Source of the DNA: Sulfurovum sp.
GTDB lineage: Bacteria > Campylobacterota > Campylobacteria > Campylobacterales > Sulfurovaceae
DNA length: 30,651 bases
Reading direction: 5' to 3'
NCBI GenBank assembly: GCA_003978395.1
Contig: QNZV01000040.1
Coordinates: 1 to 30,651, forward strand
The notes under the pieces are model-generated. The model was not told the origin of the DNA, did no database searches, and was given only the letters and a program-made list of their open reading frames with translations. Shown here one piece after another: positions 7,495 through 15,460 of the stretch; position 1 is the first letter of the stretch, and each line of letters opens with the position of its first letter. The translations under genes and the position numbers were made by a program.

Positions 7495-9333
7495 ATGAAG
7501 TTGTTTTTCATTTTATCTATACTTTTATATCAAATTATCTCTGCCGATTCTAATGTAACTGTAGCTACAGTTACAAATGAATTAAATATAAGCTCTTTAG
7601 AGAGCAATACAGTAAATGAAATAGCAAGAGAGAAGCTTGAAGAAGAGATTAAAGCCAAACAGGCAGAAGCACAAAAGGTAGCTTATGCGAAAAAACTTGC
7701 TGAGATTCAAAAAAGACGTTTAAAAGAGGAAGAGGAGAGACAGATTTTAGAAGCTCGTTTGACGGAGCTAATGGAAGAGAAAGATAAAATTGATAACTAC
7801 TTAACCAAAGATAACCTCTGGAATAGAGTCTACTCAAATCATGAAACATATCAACTTTTGACACTTAGTCTATCTGATTTAAGTGAAAAGATTTCAGATA
7901 TAAAAAAGAAATATCCACTTTCTCAAATAGATAAAAATACTTTAAAATCATACGAAGAGGGATATACTACTATTAAAAATAAGCTCTCTCTGTTAGAAGA
8001 TTATAAAGATAACCCTTTTGAAAGTATGGTTAAACCTCCTAAGATAGATGAAATTCCTCCTATTACGAATCCTATTGATATTATTACTGCTCTATCTTTT
8101 GAAAAACAAGTTGAAAGTATAAATGATGATTATAAAAAAAGATACAAAACACTCGATGATGCTGTTGCTAAATTAACTCGAAAGAGTGAAATTCTACAAG
8201 AGATGGTTTTAAAAACAAGAGGAGAAATCTATAACAACTATGTTAAAGAGTTGCGAAATGTAGAGAATAAATTGATTGACTTCAAGAAGACAAGAGACTA
8301 TCTACGAACAATAGTAGAGATATTTGATAGTAATGTATCCCAAATGAAATTCACAATTAAAAAAGGGATAACAGATGAGATAAAAAAATCTATTTATACT
8401 GGCTCTATTATTCTATTTTTACTATTGGTATTTCTTATTATAAAATACTTGGTTAAAAAATATATGTCTGAAAATGAACTCTATTATGGAACAAATAAAG
8501 TTATTAATTTTATATTTATAGCTTTGGTTTTTATAATTTTACTTTTCTCTTATTTGGAAGATGTTCACAACTTGGTAACGGTTCTAGGTTTTGCATCAGC
8601 AGGGATAGCTATTGCTTTAAAAGATTGGTTCATGAGTATCATTGGTTGGTTTGTTATTCTTATTTCAGGTTCGATTCATGTGGGCGATAGAGTTAAATTT
8701 GTAAAAGATGGTTTTGAGTATGTTGGGGATATTGTTGATATTTCAATTTTAAGAATTACACTTCATGAAGATGTAACGTTAACTTCTGTCTATAAAAATA
8801 GAAGAACAGGACGTATTATTTTTATTCCTAATAATTATATCTTTACAGACATGATTGCAAATTACTCTCATGCAGGTTTAAAAACTGTTTGGGATGGTAT
8901 TGATTTTTATGTTACATTTGACTCTAATATTCTAAAAGCACAACAGATTTCCAAAGAGGTAACGCGAAAATATTCTAAGGGCTATACGGATATGACTAGA
9001 AAACAGTTAAATCGTCTACGAAGTAAATATAGTATGCGAAATACAGCTGTAGAGCCTAGAATTTTTGGTTTTATGGATACTTATGGTGTGCGAATATCGG
9101 CTTGGTATTTAACCAATGCCTACGCAACATTAACACTAAGAAGTACCATCTCTATGGAAATTTTATCTAAACTTAAAGAGGCAGATGATATTTTCTTGGC
9201 TTATCCAAGTCAATCTCTATATATTGATAAACCAGCACCAAAAAATCTAAAAGAGGAAGAAGAACCTCCTCTTCCTCCAACCCCTCCTACTCCAACAGGT
9301 AAATATAAACCCGATGATTGGGGTCTTTATTAA
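7495..9333 (+). CDS. MscS-like mechanosensitive channel with long coiled-coil N-terminus
   Basis: This 612-aa protein begins with a signal peptide (cut probably near 'ISA|DSN'), followed by a long, highly charged predicted periplasmic coiled coil (about residues 45-300). Membrane helices follow at about 302-322, 335-355 and 362-395. The last carries the MscS pore pattern 'VLGFASAGIAIALKDWFMSI', followed by the beta domain around 'GDRVKF' and 'FIPNNYIFT'. MscS-family channels open under membrane tension to relieve osmotic shock. The C-terminus is unusual: an acidic/proline-rich tail, 'EEEEPPLPPTPPTPTG'. It sits between aroB and mtaB, as in other Campylobacterota. Confidence 0.88.
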   Translation: MKLFFILSILLYQIISADSNVTVATVTNELNISSLESNTVNEIAREKLEEEIKAKQAEAQKVAYAKKLAEIQKRRLKEEEERQILEARLTELMEEKDKIDNYLTKDNLWNRVYSNHETYQLLTLSLSDLSEKISDIKKKYPLSQIDKNTLKSYEEGYTTIKNKLSLLEDYKDNPFESMVKPPKIDEIPPITNPIDIITALSFEKQVESINDDYKKRYKTLDDAVAKLTRKSEILQEMVLKTRGEIYNNYVKELRNVENKLIDFKKTRDYLRTIVEIFDSNVSQMKFTIKKGITDEIKKSIYTGSIILFLLLVFLIIKYLVKKYMSENELYYGTNKVINFIFIALVFIILLFSYLEDVHNLVTVLGFASAGIAIALKDWFMSIIGWFVILISGSIHVGDRVKFVKDGFEYVGDIVDISILRITLHEDVTLTSVYKNRRTGRIIFIPNNYIFTDMIANYSHAGLKTVWDGIDFYVTFDSNILKAQQISKEVTRKYSKGYTDMTRKQLNRLRSKYSMRNTAVEPRIFGFMDTYGVRISAWYLTNAYATLTLRSTISMEILSKLKEADDIFLAYPSQSLYIDKPAPKNLKEEEEPPLPPTPPTPTGKYKPDDWGLY

Positions 9334-9348
9334 AATTTTGAATAAAAA

Positions 9349-10605
9349 GTGAAAAAAGTGAAAAAAGTATATTTTAAAACATTTGGTTGTCGAACCAATC
9401 AGTTTGATACCCAAGTAATGATGTCAAAATTGAAAGATTTTGAACTAACTATGAATGAAGATGATGCAGATGTAATTATGGTTAACTCTTGTACTGTAAC
9501 GAATGGAGCAGACTCTTCTGTTCGTGCATATATCAATGGGCGAAATCGTAAAAACCCAAATGCTAAAATAGTTTTGGCAGGCTGTGGTTCACACTCAAAA
9601 GGTGAATCTCTTTTTGAAGATAAAAAAGTATTTGGAGTTATTGGACACTCTGAAAAAGAGAAGATAAATGATATTTTAAAGTATGAGAAACCTTTTTATC
9701 AGATAGGCGATTTAAAACATATAGATACTACTATAGTAGAAGAGTTTATAGGTAAAAGTCGAGCTTTTATCAAGATTCAAGAGGGGTGTGATTTTAGATG
9801 CTCTTACTGTATTATCCCTTCAGTTCGTGGAAATGCACGAAGCCATAGAGAAGAGGATATTTTACTTCAGATTAAAAAACTCGCTTCAAATGGATTTGGA
9901 GAGTTTATATTGACAGGAACAAATGTAGGAAGTTATGGAAAAGACCAAAACTCCTCTATGGCTAAACTTCTAAAAAAGATGAGTATGATTCGTGGAGTTA
10001 GACGTATTCGTATAGGAAGTCTTGAACCGATACAGATAGATGATGAGTTCAAAGAGCTACTTAATGAGCCTTGGATGGCAAAGCATCTTCATATTGCTTT
10101 GCAACATACATCGGATAAGATGTTAAAGCTCATGAATCGCCGTAATGAATTTCATACAGATATTAAACTTCTTGAAGAGATAGCCTCTAAAGGGTATGGA
10201 ATTGGAACAGATTACATTGTAGGACACCCTGGTGAAGATGAAAAAGAGTGGAGAGAAGCGATTGAGCGTGTAGAGCGTTTACCATTGACTCATGTTCATG
10301 CATTTTCATATTCCAAACGTGACCATACTGTTTCAGCTACAATGAGACCTGAAATCAAAGGCAATATTGCAAAAGAGCGACATAGAGAGTTAACGGCAAT
10401 CATTAAAAAGAAAAATTATGATTTTAGAAATCGTTACAATCAAAACTTAGAGGTATTGATTGAACAAGGGAGAGATGGAGTCTATCATGGTTATGACCAA
10501 TACTTCAATAAAATAGAGGTTAAATCAGATGAAGATTTAACTTCAAACTGGATAACTATAGCAGAGGTAAATGTAGAAAATGATAAAAATATGGCAATCT
10601 ATTAA
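9349..10605 (+). CDS. mtaB: tRNA t6A37 methylthiotransferase MtaB
   Basis: This 418-aa radical-SAM enzyme adds methylthio to t6A37 in ANN-decoding tRNAs, giving ms2t6A. It has the three MTTase cysteines (C14, C48, C79) and the radical-SAM triad 'CDFRCSYC' (C147, C151, C154), then a C-terminal TRAM-like region ending 'NWITIAEVNVEN'. The N-terminus 'YFKTFGCRTNQFD' is of the MtaB rather than MiaB or RimO type. The start is GTG; an in-frame GTG at 9358 is equally possible and would shorten the protein by three residues. It overlaps the following ATPase gene by 26 nt. tsaE, needed to make the t6A substrate, lies at 18215. Confidence 0.92.
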   Translation: MKKVKKVYFKTFGCRTNQFDTQVMMSKLKDFELTMNEDDADVIMVNSCTVTNGADSSVRAYINGRNRKNPNAKIVLAGCGSHSKGESLFEDKKVFGVIGHSEKEKINDILKYEKPFYQIGDLKHIDTTIVEEFIGKSRAFIKIQEGCDFRCSYCIIPSVRGNARSHREEDILLQIKKLASNGFGEFILTGTNVGSYGKDQNSSMAKLLKKMSMIRGVRRIRIGSLEPIQIDDEFKELLNEPWMAKHLHIALQHTSDKMLKLMNRRNEFHTDIKLLEEIASKGYGIGTDYIVGHPGEDEKEWREAIERVERLPLTHVHAFSYSKRDHTVSATMRPEIKGNIAKERHRELTAIIKKKNYDFRNRYNQNLEVLIEQGRDGVYHGYDQYFNKIEVKSDEDLTSNWITIAEVNVENDKNMAIY

Positions 10606-12259
10606 TAAGACTCTTCAGATTATTATACTGGCAGTTATTGCAGTATTTGTTATTCTCATCGTCTCTACTTTGGAGCAGAGTGCTGAACTTATTAATAAAA
10701 AACAAGCTTTAGAGAAAATTCATGATACTAAAACATTAAATAGAATTATGGTTAAATCTCCTTATATCTATCTATATACTGATTCAGGTACGTATAAAAT
10801 TGCCGAAGATGCTATTGATAACAAAGAACTTTTTTCAAATGAAGAGAAGGATTGTTTAGTAGAATATTATGAAGAGTCAACAGAAACAATGGATTCTATA
10901 CTGTTTATTGTATTGCTTTTGAGTATGTTTTATATCTTTTATATGATACGTGCCAGTCGTAAAACACAAATGGAGATAATGAATCAACAGAAACAAGAGG
11001 TTACAGAGACACCATTTGGAAAAGATACGATTCGGGCTATTAACTCTACTATCAACTTTTCAGATGTAGCAGGGGTAGAGGGGGTAAAGGAAGAGCTTGA
11101 AGAGATTATAGATTTTTTGCGTAACCCTTCAAAATATAGAGCTTACGATATTCGTTTACCAAAAGGAGTCCTCTTGGTGGGTCCTCCAGGTGTGGGTAAA
11201 ACATTGATTGCCAAAGCTGTAGCAGGAGAAGCAGGTGTACCATTTTTTTACCAAAGTGCAGCCTCTTTTGTACAGATTTATGTGGGTATGGGTGCAAAAA
11301 GAGTTTCAGAACTTTTTAGTAAAGCCAAAGAGATGAGTCCGAGTATTATTTTTATAGATGAAATTGATGCTGTGGGTAAAAGCCGTGGTGGGCAAAATAA
11401 CGAAGAACGAGAATCGACACTCAATCAACTTTTGACCGAGATGGATGGGTTTGAAGAGAGTTCAGGTGTTATGGTTATTGCTGCAACGAATAAAATAGAA
11501 GTCTTAGATGAAGCACTGCTTAGAGCAGGACGTTTTGATAGACGAGTTCACATTCCTCTACCTGATTTTTCGGAACGTCTTAGTACCATTAACTTGTATT
11601 TAAAATCGAAACAACATACCATTGATGTTGAGAAAGTTGCTCGAATGACTATTGGTTTCAACTCTGCAGCCTTAGCAACCCTTGTCAATGAAGCAGCGTT
11701 ATACTCTCTACGTCACGAAAAGCCTATGATTACAGACTTTGATATAGAAGCAGTTAAAGAGAAAGTACTGTTAGGTAAGTTTAAAATACAGACTTTTACC
11801 GAATCAGAACGTCAAATCCAAGCTCTTTATCAATCAGCCAAAGCTGTTACAGCTTCATGGTTGGAGGTTGAGTATGAAAAGATAGGAATTGTCTCATCAA
11901 GCTTTATTCCTCATGGTAATGAGATACTCTCTAAAAGTATTTTAGAGAATGAGTTAAAAGTTCTGTTAGCAGGTCGTATTATGACTCAAAAAGTCTATGG
12001 AGAACTCTTCTCTAATGCCAAAGAGGATATACAGTCAGCCAAGATTCTAATTCATAGCATTATAGAAGATTTTGCTATGAGCAAAGAGTATTTTTCCTCA
12101 ACTAATGAAGCCCAACAGATGCTTGAAAACATAAGTGATGAGGTTAAAAACCTTTTAAGTAAACTAGAGAGAGTAGTAGAGGAAGTTCGTGATTATATCT
12201 TGAAAAACGAGTCCATTACTTCGACCAAAACAAAAGAGATTATCAATGAAATATTTTAA
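10580..12259 (+). CDS. FtsH-like membrane AAA+ ATPase lacking the zinc-protease motif
   Basis: This 559-aa protein has FtsH layout: two membrane helices (about residues 11-31 and 107-124) flank a small periplasmic domain, followed by the AAA+ module. Walker A is 'GPPGVGKT' (201-208), Walker B 'IIFIDEID' (256-263), the arginine-finger region 'RAGRFDRR' is 315-322, and the pore-loop aromatic is kept ('YVGMGAKR', Y234). The M41 peptidase part is degenerate: where FtsH has HEAGH, this has 'QSAKA' (418-422), so both zinc histidines and the catalytic Glu are gone, although the later Asp ligand position (D483, 'AKEDIQSA') remains. It probably acts as an unfoldase or remodeller, or as a non-proteolytic partner of a true FtsH encoded elsewhere. 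It overlaps mtaB and the next gene. Confidence 0.88.
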   Translation: MIKIWQSINKTLQIIILAVIAVFVILIVSTLEQSAELINKKQALEKIHDTKTLNRIMVKSPYIYLYTDSGTYKIAEDAIDNKELFSNEEKDCLVEYYEESTETMDSILFIVLLLSMFYIFYMIRASRKTQMEIMNQQKQEVTETPFGKDTIRAINSTINFSDVAGVEGVKEELEEIIDFLRNPSKYRAYDIRLPKGVLLVGPPGVGKTLIAKAVAGEAGVPFFYQSAASFVQIYVGMGAKRVSELFSKAKEMSPSIIFIDEIDAVGKSRGGQNNEERESTLNQLLTEMDGFEESSGVMVIAATNKIEVLDEALLRAGRFDRRVHIPLPDFSERLSTINLYLKSKQHTIDVEKVARMTIGFNSAALATLVNEAALYSLRHEKPMITDFDIEAVKEKVLLGKFKIQTFTESERQIQALYQSAKAVTASWLEVEYEKIGIVSSSFIPHGNEILSKSILENELKVLLAGRIMTQKVYGELFSNAKEDIQSAKILIHSIIEDFAMSKEYFSSTNEAQQMLENISDEVKNLLSKLERVVEEVRDYILKNESITSTKTKEIINEIF

Positions 12260-12758
12260 TGGTTTCTCTCTAGTTGCTGAAGAGGTTTTTTTTAAAGAGC
12301 AACTTCTCAACAATGATTTTACCGTTGCAGGTTTCTCCTACGGTGCAACCAAAGCATTGGAGTATGCTTATAAGAGTACCGAACGTATAGACCGATTAAT
12401 TCTACTCTCTCCTGCTTTTTTTCAAAACCACAAAAAAAGTTTTGTACGTACCCAATTACGCTACTATAAAACAGATAAAAAAGCTTATACAGAGCAGTTT
12501 TTAAAAAATATTGCTTATCCTAGTTCTATAAAATTGGATGAATATCTAACTCAAGGCAGAGCAGAAGAGTTAGAAGAACTACTAACTTATTCATGGGACA
12601 GTAAGAAAATTTTAGAGATTCTAAAACGAGGCATTATTATAGAAGTTTTTATAGGAGAAGTAGATAAAATAGTGGATGCTCAGAAAAGTTTTGAGTTCTT
12701 TTCTGAGCTTGTGCCTTGTTATTTTGTTAAGGGTGTGGGGCATTTATTAAGCAAATGA
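12246..12758 (+). CDS. bioV: Small alpha/beta hydrolase, probable BioV-type pimelyl-ACP methyl ester esterase
   Basis: This 170-aa alpha/beta hydrolase has a nucleophile elbow 'AGFSYGATKALEYA' (S31), an acid candidate at D140 ('GEVDKIVD'), and a terminal 'GVGHLL' supplying H166. It is short for the fold, with a reduced N-terminal sheet and small lid, matching the Helicobacter BioV esterases that release pimeloyl-ACP from its methyl ester before BioF acts in biotin synthesis. The BioV call also rests on my recollection that Campylobacterota encode such a protein after the FtsH-like gene. The ATG overlaps the ATPase gene by 14 nt. No other bio gene is present, so another esterase role is possible. 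Confidence 0.68.
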   Translation: MKYFNGFSLVAEEVFFKEQLLNNDFTVAGFSYGATKALEYAYKSTERIDRLILLSPAFFQNHKKSFVRTQLRYYKTDKKAYTEQFLKNIAYPSSIKLDEYLTQGRAEELEELLTYSWDSKKILEILKRGIIIEVFIGEVDKIVDAQKSFEFFSELVPCYFVKGVGHLLSK

Positions 12759-12764
12759 TAATAA

Positions 12765-15338
12765 TTAAGCCTTGTATTCTATATGTGTACCTTGACTATA
12801 GTTAGGAACATTATCGTAGGTAAAGACTGCAAAGTATTTATCCATTTTTGTTGAACCAAAGTTGTCAAAAGTATAGTTATCTAAACCTGCATAGAGTTTA
12901 ACTCCATCAAATGGATTTTTTGGAGTATTCCAACGGTTTCTAACAACGTAGTACCCGACTAAGTCATTGTCTTCAATTTTATCCCATGTCAATTTGACCA
13001 ATTTATTTTCAACTTTACATTGAAGGTTTACAACAGAAGGAAGAGGGTGCTTGCGTCTTTTGATGTATTTAACCATTAATTTGGCTGATTTTTTGCCTTT
13101 GTGCGACCATTTAATAAGATGGTCACGAGAGAGAACAGAGGTAGGATGAATAACAAACTTTGCCTCTTCTCTATTTCGTTGTTTCTCTTCTAGGGCTAGT
13201 TTTGAGTAGTGGTCAAAGATAAAATGGTGTTTCTTTTTCTTTCCTAACTCGGCTGAACTTACTTCATAGCCAATAAACTCTATACGTTCACGCTCTAAAA
13301 TATCTTGGTAACTAAACTCCTCTAAATCTACAAATTCAACGTTATAGCGAATATCAACAGTTTTTTTAACCGTAGAGGTGTTTGAAATCTCTATCCACGC
13401 ATCTGTAATAATAGACTCATCTGGGTTGGGTAATTTTGATAAATCAAATGACATATAGGCATAAATCTTTTTATCATCTTTGTTAAAACCACATGCCATA
13501 GAATCTTCTGTAATATCTTCTGGAGCAATGGTCATTGAATTTTGTAACTCAATACTTATCTCTTCGCTTGGTATGGTATATTTAATATCAATAGAGGGTC
13601 GATAGTGCAGACCTCCTCCTGCATTTCCATATCCTAAATCAAAGACCATAACTTGTGAGTCACGACCAATGGGTAATTCTGTAGGTCCCTCTAGCTTTAA
13701 AATCATACTTCGTTTTTTTAATTGAGTTTGAATGATTTTTTTCTCAAAATCATTACAATCCCAGTGAGACCAAATACCTTGGGTTAGTTTTTCTGAAGGA
13801 ATACTTCCTCCAATGGTTTTAATATGTTTTGCTTGATGTAGCTGTTCAAAATCACGAATGTTAGATATGGAGTCTTGGTCAATAATAGAGAGAGACCACT
13901 CTCCATACTTCTCTATTTTGGCAGAGACACGGTTCAAAGGATAGAGGGATACTTTGCTCTCTAAAATAATGGCATCTTCAGGAATAGAGCTTAAATCAAA
14001 ACGCATTACACCATAAGAGATTCCTCTTCTTTGGCTCACTCCAACTTTGAGAGATTGTACCCCAAAGTGTCCATGATTGGCTTCAGGAGACTTCTCTGCA
14101 ACGTAACCCACATCTGAAGCATACGGAAAGATGGTTCGTGAAAACTCTGATTCTCCAAGTAGTGTTTTAAGCTTAACTTTGGGAGCAAAAGGAGATTTGG
14201 TTTTTGAAAGTTTATTGATAGCTCTAATATAATAAAAATACATTGTTCCACTCTTTAAATTTTCATCATAAAAATTTTTATTACAGGTTGTACCTATGAG
14301 TGAAGAGTGGTTACAGGACATTTTATTATTTAAATTTCTATATATTTCAAAATAGACATTGGAATCATCGGTATAGTCCCATTTTAATGAACAACTGGTT
14401 GCTGAAAAAGAGTCTATTTCAAAATTACTTACACGTTTTGGTGCTGTTTGTCCATAGTTTTTAGCTTCTCCCAAAGCATAGAGTAGGGCAGGAATATTTT
14501 CGTTGACTGATTCAGACATATTTTGAATGTAATCTGGAATATTTCGTGTTCCTACCTCTACAACAATGGCTAAAATACCTTTTTCATAATAGTATTCACG
14601 ACCTGAACCAGAGATAAGTTTTGTTGGTGGCTTTCCTCTATTGATTCCATATTTTCTACCTGTTATTTTATGGATATGATAGTTCATGTTTGCACACAGA
14701 GTATTCATATCTGTACCTTCTATCTCACTCTCATGATTAAATTTATGTGCAGGAAAGAAGACATTTCCCTGTGAGTGATAATCTAAAGCAATAGTAATGT
14801 TTGAATGTTCATCTACAAATTTTTTAATGGCTAATGTTTCAGGTTCCGAAAATGGATGAGGTCCACTATAGGTATTTCCTGCTGTAAAGGTTGATTTATT
14901 GTAGCCTACAGAAAAGTTTCGGTTTAGGTCAACACCAAAAGTTCCATCGCCATTATTTCTTCGATTTTTTCTCCAAAATGAGAAGTGTTTTCGACTATAT
15001 TCAAACCCATCAGGATTAAGACAAGGAACAAGGTATAAAGTATTGTATGTAAGTGTTTCTATAATCTCTGGATTGTTTTGATGATTGCTCAAAATATAAT
15101 CAATAAAATCAATACCCAACTCATGCCCAATCCACTCTCGTGCATGAGCTGTTCCTGTATAGAGTAGAGCAGGTTTTAGATTTGCATATGCAACATGTAG
15201 GCTTATTGTAGCTAAAAGTATTGGTCTATTTTCCCAAGTAGTACCAATATTTTCTACTGTAATTAAGTCAGGATATTTTTGGACACACTCTTCAAGAAAG
15301 GCACAGCCCTCTTCGTAAGATTTATATTGTTGTTTCAT
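12765..15338 (-). CDS. Multidomain M14 metallocarboxypeptidase without signal peptide
   Basis: This 857-aa protein has an N-terminal zinc carboxypeptidase domain (about 1-295): zinc ligands H65 and E68 in 'TAHAREWIG' and H188 in 'LDYHSQG', substrate-binding 'DLNRNF' (N139-R140) and catalytic E261 in 'IVVEVGT'. A fibronectin-III-like domain (about 303-395), two DNRLRE-like jelly-roll regions (about 398-595 and 600-765) and a C-terminal FN3-like domain follow. Where carboxypeptidase A has Ile255, alignment by eye gives Arg (R247 in 'SGREYYY'), suggesting preference for acidic C-terminal residues. The N-terminus lacks a signal peptide, odd for a protein with such accessory domains. It stands alone, divergent from dapD, and its stop lies 6 nt from that of bioV. 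Confidence 0.85.
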   Translation of the reverse strand: MKQQYKSYEEGCAFLEECVQKYPDLITVENIGTTWENRPILLATISLHVAYANLKPALLYTGTAHAREWIGHELGIDFIDYILSNHQNNPEIIETLTYNTLYLVPCLNPDGFEYSRKHFSFWRKNRRNNGDGTFGVDLNRNFSVGYNKSTFTAGNTYSGPHPFSEPETLAIKKFVDEHSNITIALDYHSQGNVFFPAHKFNHESEIEGTDMNTLCANMNYHIHKITGRKYGINRGKPPTKLISGSGREYYYEKGILAIVVEVGTRNIPDYIQNMSESVNENIPALLYALGEAKNYGQTAPKRVSNFEIDSFSATSCSLKWDYTDDSNVYFEIYRNLNNKMSCNHSSLIGTTCNKNFYDENLKSGTMYFYYIRAINKLSKTKSPFAPKVKLKTLLGESEFSRTIFPYASDVGYVAEKSPEANHGHFGVQSLKVGVSQRRGISYGVMRFDLSSIPEDAIILESKVSLYPLNRVSAKIEKYGEWSLSIIDQDSISNIRDFEQLHQAKHIKTIGGSIPSEKLTQGIWSHWDCNDFEKKIIQTQLKKRSMILKLEGPTELPIGRDSQVMVFDLGYGNAGGGLHYRPSIDIKYTIPSEEISIELQNSMTIAPEDITEDSMACGFNKDDKKIYAYMSFDLSKLPNPDESIITDAWIEISNTSTVKKTVDIRYNVEFVDLEEFSYQDILERERIEFIGYEVSSAELGKKKKHHFIFDHYSKLALEEKQRNREEAKFVIHPTSVLSRDHLIKWSHKGKKSAKLMVKYIKRRKHPLPSVVNLQCKVENKLVKLTWDKIEDNDLVGYYVVRNRWNTPKNPFDGVKLYAGLDNYTFDNFGSTKMDKYFAVFTYDNVPNYSQGTHIEYKA

Positions 15339-15369
15339 AGATAATTTCCCCTATGCTAAATTGTTTAAA

Positions 15370-15422
15370 ATTTTAGCAAATTGTTTCCTCTATAGAGGTT
15401 AATAAGGCAAATTGGATATAAT
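15370..15422. promoter_or_regulatory. Divergent promoter region with palindrome (M14 peptidase / dapD)
   Basis: In the 122-nt gap between the divergent genes, a minus-strand TAAAAT (plus 15370-15375) points at the peptidase gene and a plus-strand TATAAT (15417-15422) points at dapD. Between them is a perfect 12-bp palindrome CCTCTATAGAGG (15387-15398), placed where a regulator could act on both promoters. An AGGTAAC-type SD precedes the dapD ATG. Confidence 0.45.
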
Positions 15423-15460
15423 CACAAAAAAATATTTTAGATACAAAAGGTAACAATAAT

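Noticed and set aside
10580..12259. Calling the ATPase a functional FtsH protease
   Set aside because: The HEXXH motif is replaced by 'QSAKA', so proteolysis is not supported despite strong ATPase similarity.
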